From JBDXHU01 sp039989475 (GTDB taxonomy: Bacteria > Pseudomonadota > Gammaproteobacteria > Pseudomonadales > Halieaceae), in the NCBI GenBank assembly GCA_039989475.1, contig JBDXHU010000010.1, positions 1 to 64,000 on the forward strand: 64,000 nucleotides of DNA, in the 5' to 3' direction. A model generated the notes under the pieces. That model had not been told where the DNA came from, searched no databases, and saw nothing but the letters and a program-made list of their open reading frames with translations. The stretch's first letter is position 1, and each line of letters starts with the position of its first letter. Shown here in pieces: positions 59,349 through 64,000 of this stretch. The translations under genes were made by a program, and so were the position numbers.

Positions 59349-59795
59349 ATGAGCATCCTCAATCAATTCCAGATCGCTGAGGACATCGGCACCTCGGGGC
59401 AACCGACCCGGGAGCAGTTTCAGGAGATTGCAGAGCAGGGCTACGAGGTCGTGATCAACCTGGCGATGCCCGACCACGCAGACTCCATCGAGAATGAGGG
59501 CAGCATAGTCACCTCGCTGGGCATGTCCTACATTCATATACCCGTGCCATTCGATTCGCCCAATAAAGATCACCTCGACATGTTCACCGGCTACATGAAT
59601 GCCCTTGTCGGGAAGAAGGTGTGGGTGCACTGCATCGTCAATGCCAGGGTCTCCGCCTTCCTCTATTGCTACCTGCAACAAGAGCGTGGCTTTTCCAGCG
59701 AAGCGGCAAGCTCCCCGGTGCTTTCCGCCTGGTTGCCAGACATGGATGACAGCTGGAAGAATTTTATTCGCCAGGCTGGGGATGATAACGGCTAG
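59349..59795 (+). CDS. protein-tyrosine-phosphatase-like protein
   Basis: 148 residues. The N-terminal EDIGTSGQPTREQFQEIAEQ is like other small bacterial phosphatase/rhodanese-like proteins. The P-loop reads VHCIVNARVSAF (about 96-107). Counting from Cys to Arg gives C-x4-R, one residue short of the C-x5-R of classical PTPs, as in a subgroup of uncharacterised relatives. Activity is therefore uncertain. A strong AGGAGG precedes the ATG. Confidence 0.75.
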   Translation: MSILNQFQIAEDIGTSGQPTREQFQEIAEQGYEVVINLAMPDHADSIENEGSIVTSLGMSYIHIPVPFDSPNKDHLDMFTGYMNALVGKKVWVHCIVNARVSAFLYCYLQQERGFSSEAASSPVLSAWLPDMDDSWKNFIRQAGDDNG

Positions 59796-59826
59796 AGCTT
59801 CTTCCGGCAGGGTCTATACTTAGGGC

Positions 59827-60378
59827 ATGATTCGCCCCGCGCAGCCCAGTGACTCCCAGGCCCTCGCCGATCTTTACAATTATTACGTACTGAACTCTGT
59901 TACGACCTTTGAATCGGAGCCAATCAGTGGCGACGAAATGGGCAGCCGTGTTGATGAGGTCCAGCAGCTTGGTTTGCCCTGGATTGTTGTGGAAGCCAAA
60001 GCCGAAGCCAAAGCCAAAGCCGAAGACGATGCGGTGGTCTGCGGCTACGCTTGTGCAGTGCGCTGGAAGCAGCGCGCAGCCTACCAGCACTCGGTGGAGT
60101 CCACGGTCTACCTGGCCGAGGGCTATTCTGGTCGCGGGCTCGGAATTGCCATTTACAGCGAGCTAATGGATTCGCTGCAGCAGCTAGGTGTTCATGCGGT
60201 AATGGCGGGCATTGCGCTACCCAATGCCGCCAGCGTTGGGCTGCATGAAAAACTGGGTTTTGAGAAGGTGGCGCACCTACGGGAAGTAGGGCGGAAATTT
60301 GAGCGCTGGGTTGACGTCGGATACTGGCAGCGCTTGCTGCCAAAGGATGAAGAGCGTGCGTCGCTACTGGAAAGTTGA
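59827..60378 (+). CDS. GNAT N-acetyltransferase (phosphinothricin-acetyltransferase-like)
   Basis: 183 residues. The GNAT fold shows YNYYVLNSVTTFESEP near the start, the acetyl-CoA loop GYSGRGLGIAIY (about 100-111) and a C-terminal NAASVGLHEKLGFEKVAHL. It likely acetylates an amine. An Ala/Lys/Glu stretch (EAKAEAKAKAED, about 57-68) from a 6-bp microsatellite lies in a surface loop. The ATG of the next gene overlaps its stop. Confidence 0.86.
   Translation: MIRPAQPSDSQALADLYNYYVLNSVTTFESEPISGDEMGSRVDEVQQLGLPWIVVEAKAEAKAKAEDDAVVCGYACAVRWKQRAAYQHSVESTVYLAEGYSGRGLGIAIYSELMDSLQQLGVHAVMAGIALPNAASVGLHEKLGFEKVAHLREVGRKFERWVDVGYWQRLLPKDEERASLLES
59995..60024 (+). repeat. 6-bp microsatellite (GCCRAA)5
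   Basis: Five GCCAAA/GCCGAA units inside the GNAT gene encode alternating Ala-Lys/Ala-Glu. The unit is a multiple of three, so changes in copy number would keep the reading frame. Confidence 0.85.
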
Positions 60379-61676
60379 TGTCTAGGGCCCTGGGCATGCT
60401 GGCGGCCTTGCTATTGCTGGGCCTGGCCTTTGTTGCGGGTCGCATGACCGCACCGGCAGCGGAATTCCGGCCGGGGCAGCTGGCCGGGGATGCGGCCCTG
60501 GAGCAGGCCTGGGATGAGTTCCTCCTCAGCCAGCAGGCGGCGCTGGACCTGCTGCGGAGTTCTGACTTTTTCGAGGATGACCAGGAGCGGGCCGAGGCCT
60601 ATCGCGGGATTCTGTATACCCTGGTAGGAGCTATTAAGACCGGCGCTCTCCTGAACCCCGACCAGCCGCGCTTCATGCCTGTTCTTGACTGGACCAGCAA
60701 AGGCGGACTCGACAATCCCGATGATAATTACTATCTGGCATTGCTACGTGACGATGCAACTTACCGGGTGCGTGGCAACCGTGGCTCCAGCGCCGACCTG
60801 GTGTTCCAACTGCTGGCGGGCCAGGCCGGTGTGCGCGGCGCTGAGTCCGGCGACAACATCAGTGTGCTTTATGGCAGCGATATCACAACTGATACTGACG
60901 GCAATTTCGAAATCATCGTGTCTCGTAAACAGCCTGCGAAGGGCGTCAATTGGTTACCCAGTGCCGCCGGGGCAGAAAGCTTATTGGTGCGCTTCACCCA
61001 CAATAACTGGTTACAGGAAGATGTCGGCGCCTTACAAATAGAAAGAATTGGCGCTGAGGCTGAGCAGTCCCCCCCACTGACGCCAATGCGCATGGCGCTG
61101 GCGCTGCAGAATGCCTCCGCCTCGGTGTTTGATCGGACTGCTACCTGGCTGAAGTCTGCTGAGCAGATCTGGCGGCGTGTGCCGCGTAACAGCATTTCCG
61201 CGGTGCGTCCCAGCGCGGATGGCCTGGTGGGCCAATACGCAGCGCTTGGTAGTTGGGAGCTGGATAACGACGATGCCCTGATCCTGAGCACCGCTGCCAG
61301 CGACGCCATCTACCAGGGCTTAGCCCTGGGCAATCTCTGGTTTGCCAGCCTCGACTATGAAAACCGCAGCAGCAGCCTGAACCTGGACCAATTGCAGTGC
61401 AGTGGCGATGGCCGTTGTTACGCGGTGGTTTCCCATCGCGATCCGGGCTTTACCAACTGGCTGGATACCGAAGGTCATCGGCGCGGCTTGATCATGATGC
61501 GCTGGCAGGGGCTGGCCGAGGATTTGCCGGCCGACCAGCAACCCGCTGCACAACTGGTGCCCTTCGCCGAGCTGGCTGAACACCTGCCAGCTGATATGCT
61601 GACCCATTCACCCCGGCAGCGCACTGAACAGATTCGACAGCGCCGGGCCGGTGCCCAGTCTCGCTTTAGCAACTAG
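60378..61676 (+). CDS. DUF1214-like membrane-anchored protein
   Basis: 432 residues. One N-terminal helix (MLAALLLLGLAFVAGRM) anchors it in the membrane. The mid part YLALLRDDATYRVRGNRG and GVNWLPSAAGAESLLVRF resembles DUF1214/DUF1254 proteins, which often occur near transport and hydrolase genes. The C-terminal half with RCYAVVSHRDPGFTNWLDTEG is typical too. Function unknown. Overlaps the GNAT gene by one base. Confidence 0.75.
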   Translation: MSRALGMLAALLLLGLAFVAGRMTAPAAEFRPGQLAGDAALEQAWDEFLLSQQAALDLLRSSDFFEDDQERAEAYRGILYTLVGAIKTGALLNPDQPRFMPVLDWTSKGGLDNPDDNYYLALLRDDATYRVRGNRGSSADLVFQLLAGQAGVRGAESGDNISVLYGSDITTDTDGNFEIIVSRKQPAKGVNWLPSAAGAESLLVRFTHNNWLQEDVGALQIERIGAEAEQSPPLTPMRMALALQNASASVFDRTATWLKSAEQIWRRVPRNSISAVRPSADGLVGQYAALGSWELDNDDALILSTAASDAIYQGLALGNLWFASLDYENRSSSLNLDQLQCSGDGRCYAVVSHRDPGFTNWLDTEGHRRGLIMMRWQGLAEDLPADQQPAAQLVPFAELAEHLPADMLTHSPRQRTEQIRQRRAGAQSRFSN

Positions 61677-61720
61677 CTACATTAACCGGAGTAAAGAACA
61701 TCAAGCTCGGAGAAACTGAT

Positions 61721-63463
61721 ATGCCCCTGCGCCTGGTATTTTGTCTTGTGTCCGTCCTGCAGTTGGCGGCTTGCGCTGACCGCGGAATCGAAGCTGGAGC
61801 CGAAGCCGACCTGATTATCGATAACGCCAGGATTTACACCATGGACTGGCCCGACCCACGCCCGAACGGGCAGTTGGCCGCCGCGGCACCGTATCAATCT
61901 GCCTGGTACCCGGATGCGACCGCGCTGGCGATTCGTGATGGCCTGATTGTGGCCACCGGCACTGCCGCTGATATTGATCCCTGGCGCGGTGCCAATACAC
62001 GCCAGCTTGACCTCGGCGGCGCCACGGTGATTCCGGGTCTGGTGGATTCCCATACCCATGTCTTCCAACTGGGCCTGTCACTTAACCGGGTCAGCCTCTA
62101 CGGGGTGGAGACCGAAGCCGAAGCGGTTGCGCTTATCGCTGAGCGCGCACGCGCAGTGCCGGCAGGTGAGTGGATTGTTGGCCAGGGCTGGGATGAGGGT
62201 AAGTGGGCTGATCGCTATCCCGACAAGAAACTACTGACCGAGGCGGTGCCCGCTCATCCGGTCTTTATGCGCAGCCTGCATAGCTTTGCAGGCTGGGGCA
62301 ACCAGATGGCGCTGGACCGTGCCGGTATCAGCCGCGACACTGTGGTGCCCGAGGGCGGCGAAATGCGCCTGGACCAGGTGGGTGATCCCAGCGGCCTGTT
62401 TCTGAATCGTGCCGTGCCGCTGCTGGAAAGTGCGATTCCCGCCATGGATAGCGCACAGTTGCGACGCAATGCGCTGGCCGGTTTGCAGCAGATGGCGGCG
62501 GATGGCTATGTGACTATTCATGATGCGGGCCTGCACAGTGACGAGATGGAGGTCCTGCAGCAACTTGAACAGGAACAGGCCTTGCCGATCAGGGTTTACG
62601 CGATGTTGTCCGTGCGTGATGAGCCACTGGCCCAACAGTGGCTGCAGCGTGGCCCGGACCAGGATGCCGACAGCATGCTGGTTACCCGTTCGGTAAAGGC
62701 GTTCTACGATGGCGCGCTGGGGTCGCGCGGCGCGCGCCTGCTGGCGGACTATAGTGATATGCCTGGTCACCGGGGTGTCAGCGGCGGTGACTACGGCTTT
62801 AACGAGGCGCTGACAGAGCAGATGATGCGAGCCGGTTTTCAGGTGGGAATCCACGCTATTGGCGACGCCGGTAACCGGGAGACACTGGCTTTCCTTGCCC
62901 GAGTGGAGGCCGCTGACCCCAGCCAGCGCAAGGCACGCCATCGCATCGAACACGCCCAGGTCATGCACCCCCTGGACCTGGGAATACCAGGGCCGCAACG
63001 CGTTATTCTTTCCATGCAGCCACCACATGCGGTGGAAGACAAGGCCTGGGCAGAGGAACGACTGGGCAGCGAGCGTATCAAGGGTGCCTATGCCTGGCGT
63101 ACCCTACGCATGCGCGGGGCCATGCTTATCTTTAATGCCGATAATCCCGGCTCTGATCACAGTATTTTTTACGGAATGCACGCGGCATTAACACGCCGGG
63201 ATAAGCAGGGTGAACCCGTGGCGGGCTGGTACCCTGACCAGGCCCTGAATATTGATGAGGTGGTGCGCGCCTATACGCGCTGGCCTGCCTACGCCGGGTT
63301 CAGGGAGGACTATACCGGGGTGATCAAGCCGGGCAGGTGGGCGGACCTTAGCATCATGGATATCGATCCGTTCGTGCTGTCTGACGCCAGCCCCGCCGCG
63401 ATACTGGATGGTCGTATCCTGATGACCCTGGTCAATGGTGAGGTAGTGTTCGACGGCCGCTGA
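61721..63463 (+). CDS. amidohydrolase (YtcJ-like), lipoprotein
   Basis: 580 residues. Lipobox LAAC puts it in the periplasm or outer membrane. The amidohydrolase_3 features are PGLVDSHTHVFQLG (the HxH metal motif) near 105-118, then DGALGSRGARLL, GIHAIGDAGNRE, and HRIEHAQVM with metal His. The enzyme likely hydrolyses an amide or a ring C-N bond. It follows a DUF1214-like gene, not the catabolic operon, so a link to the latter is not supported. Confidence 0.87.
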   Translation: MPLRLVFCLVSVLQLAACADRGIEAGAEADLIIDNARIYTMDWPDPRPNGQLAAAAPYQSAWYPDATALAIRDGLIVATGTAADIDPWRGANTRQLDLGGATVIPGLVDSHTHVFQLGLSLNRVSLYGVETEAEAVALIAERARAVPAGEWIVGQGWDEGKWADRYPDKKLLTEAVPAHPVFMRSLHSFAGWGNQMALDRAGISRDTVVPEGGEMRLDQVGDPSGLFLNRAVPLLESAIPAMDSAQLRRNALAGLQQMAADGYVTIHDAGLHSDEMEVLQQLEQEQALPIRVYAMLSVRDEPLAQQWLQRGPDQDADSMLVTRSVKAFYDGALGSRGARLLADYSDMPGHRGVSGGDYGFNEALTEQMMRAGFQVGIHAIGDAGNRETLAFLARVEAADPSQRKARHRIEHAQVMHPLDLGIPGPQRVILSMQPPHAVEDKAWAEERLGSERIKGAYAWRTLRMRGAMLIFNADNPGSDHSIFYGMHAALTRRDKQGEPVAGWYPDQALNIDEVVRAYTRWPAYAGFREDYTGVIKPGRWADLSIMDIDPFVLSDASPAAILDGRILMTLVNGEVVFDGR

Positions 63464-63464
63464 C

Positions 63465-64000
63465 TCATTTGTCTGGCTGGCTTTTGTCTGAGACTTCAGA
63501 CTGCAGGAATTGTCCGTATTCCAGGTAGTTAATCACCTGCTCGATAACAAAGGGGTCTGTCATCAGGAAGGGGTGGCTTACCGGCACCGCGATAAAATCA
63601 TTCATCCCCTCGAGCCGGGCGCGCTGAAGCGATACCTTGCCGTCATCAGGCCCAGGAATGATTGAGGAAAGGATGAGGTTGATGCTGCGGGTGCCAGCGA
63701 TTATGCCCAGGTCGAAATTGGCTGGACCGAGTCGATTGGGCACGCTGGTTTTCAGGGTGCCCAGTTGTTGGCCAGCCCGGCCATTGATAAGTTCAAAGCC
63801 TGGTACTGAGCCGAGGGTGTCAACCACTTCGCTGCCGCGATTGGGTGGGCCGAGCATTACTACTCGACCCAGCCGCGGTAATTGATTCTGGCTCAGGTAC
63901 TGTCGCACCAGGATGCCACCCATGGAATGTGTGACAAAGTGTATCTTTTGTGTCGGCTCGCACTGATCGATGCCGACCTCGATGGTCATTTCCGCCAGCT
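63465..64000 (-). CDS. lipase-like alpha/beta hydrolase (5' end beyond window)
   Basis: The minus-strand frame stays open to the window edge (…LAEM), so the gene's start lies past 64000; 178 codons are visible. KIHFVTHSMGGILVRQYLS has the GHSxGG-like nucleophile elbow (THSMGG), followed by VVMLGPPNRGSEV, the family of EstA/PGAP1-like lipases. It ends two bases after the amidohydrolase stop, convergent. Substrate unknown. Confidence 0.82.
   Translation of the reverse strand, partial: LAEMTIEVGIDQCEPTQKIHFVTHSMGGILVRQYLSQNQLPRLGRVVMLGPPNRGSEVVDTLGSVPGFELINGRAGQQLGTLKTSVPNRLGPANFDLGIIAGTRSINLILSSIIPGPDDGKVSLQRARLEGMNDFIAVPVSHPFLMTDPFVIEQVINYLEYGQFLQSEVSDKSQPDK

Noticed and set aside
1..64000. 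tRNA, rRNA or CRISPR arrays
   Set aside because: No cloverleaf-like, ribosomal or regularly spaced repeat-spacer pattern was seen on either strand.

Overview
The window reads as the chromosome of a free-living, GC-rich marine-type gammaproteobacterium (Halieaceae/Spongiibacteraceae-like). This rests on a Vfr-type Crp, an LplT-Aas fusion, an Mla-like MCE operon, two TonB-dependent receptors of the kind found in marine degraders, and many acyl-CoA, aldehyde and Rieske-type catabolic genes. The species is an inference. No rRNA, tRNA or CRISPR was seen.

Layout. 1-1450: the AT-richer end of an apparent integron cassette array, with a cassette-borne gene tail, a YefM-YoeB cassette and a RelE/HigB-HigA cassette, each followed by an attC-like site. 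1621-7340: a minus-strand catabolic operon (acyl-CoA synthetase, thiolase-like protein, LLM oxidoreductase, coniferyl-type aldehyde dehydrogenase). 7607-10239: ornithine metabolism (argF, an Lrp-type regulator divergent from ornithine cyclodeaminase). 10247-18959: assorted chromosomal genes (hydrolase, enoyl-CoA hydratase, M1 aminopeptidase lipoprotein, CDGSH protein, photolyase, DUF3604 and DUF2846-like proteins).

18956-40328 is the most interesting part. A five-gene minus-strand operon encodes two proteins of the red chlorophyll catabolite reductase (RCCR)/ferredoxin-dependent bilin reductase type, a chlorophyllase-like alpha/beta hydrolase, a tandem-repeat beta-rich protein and a DUF2141 protein. 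It is divergent from an operon with a Rieske oxygenase (the class containing pheophorbide a oxygenase), an SDR and an arylmalonate-decarboxylase-like enzyme. After a small lipoprotein, crp and an MFS transporter comes a nine-gene operon: TonB receptor, tandem nitrilase, third RCCR/bilin-reductase-like protein, acyl-CoA-dehydrogenase-like flavoprotein, two aldehyde dehydrogenases, alpha/beta hydrolase, VOC protein and isochorismatase-like hydrolase. A second TonB receptor follows with its own operators.

43118-63999: nifJ with a dihydroorotate-dehydrogenase-like partner; a half-size GDT1 protein; an Mla-like lipid-transport operon; a GntR/UTRA regulator with a VOC protein; the LplT-Aas fusion; an XRE-type regulator; an FAD monooxygenase; then DUF2164, phosphatase-like, GNAT, DUF1214-like, amidohydrolase and lipase-like genes.

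A 16-bp partly palindromic motif (consensus GATATAWTGATATAWC) recurs six times. Three copies lie between the RCCR and Rieske operons, one before the TonB-nitrilase operon, one before the GntR gene and one before the FAD monooxygenase. I infer one regulon of about 20 genes, most likely GntR-controlled, for uptake and oxidative or reductive breakdown of a nitrogen-containing compound. A chlorophyll-derived or other linear or cyclic tetrapyrrole is the leading but unproven candidate.
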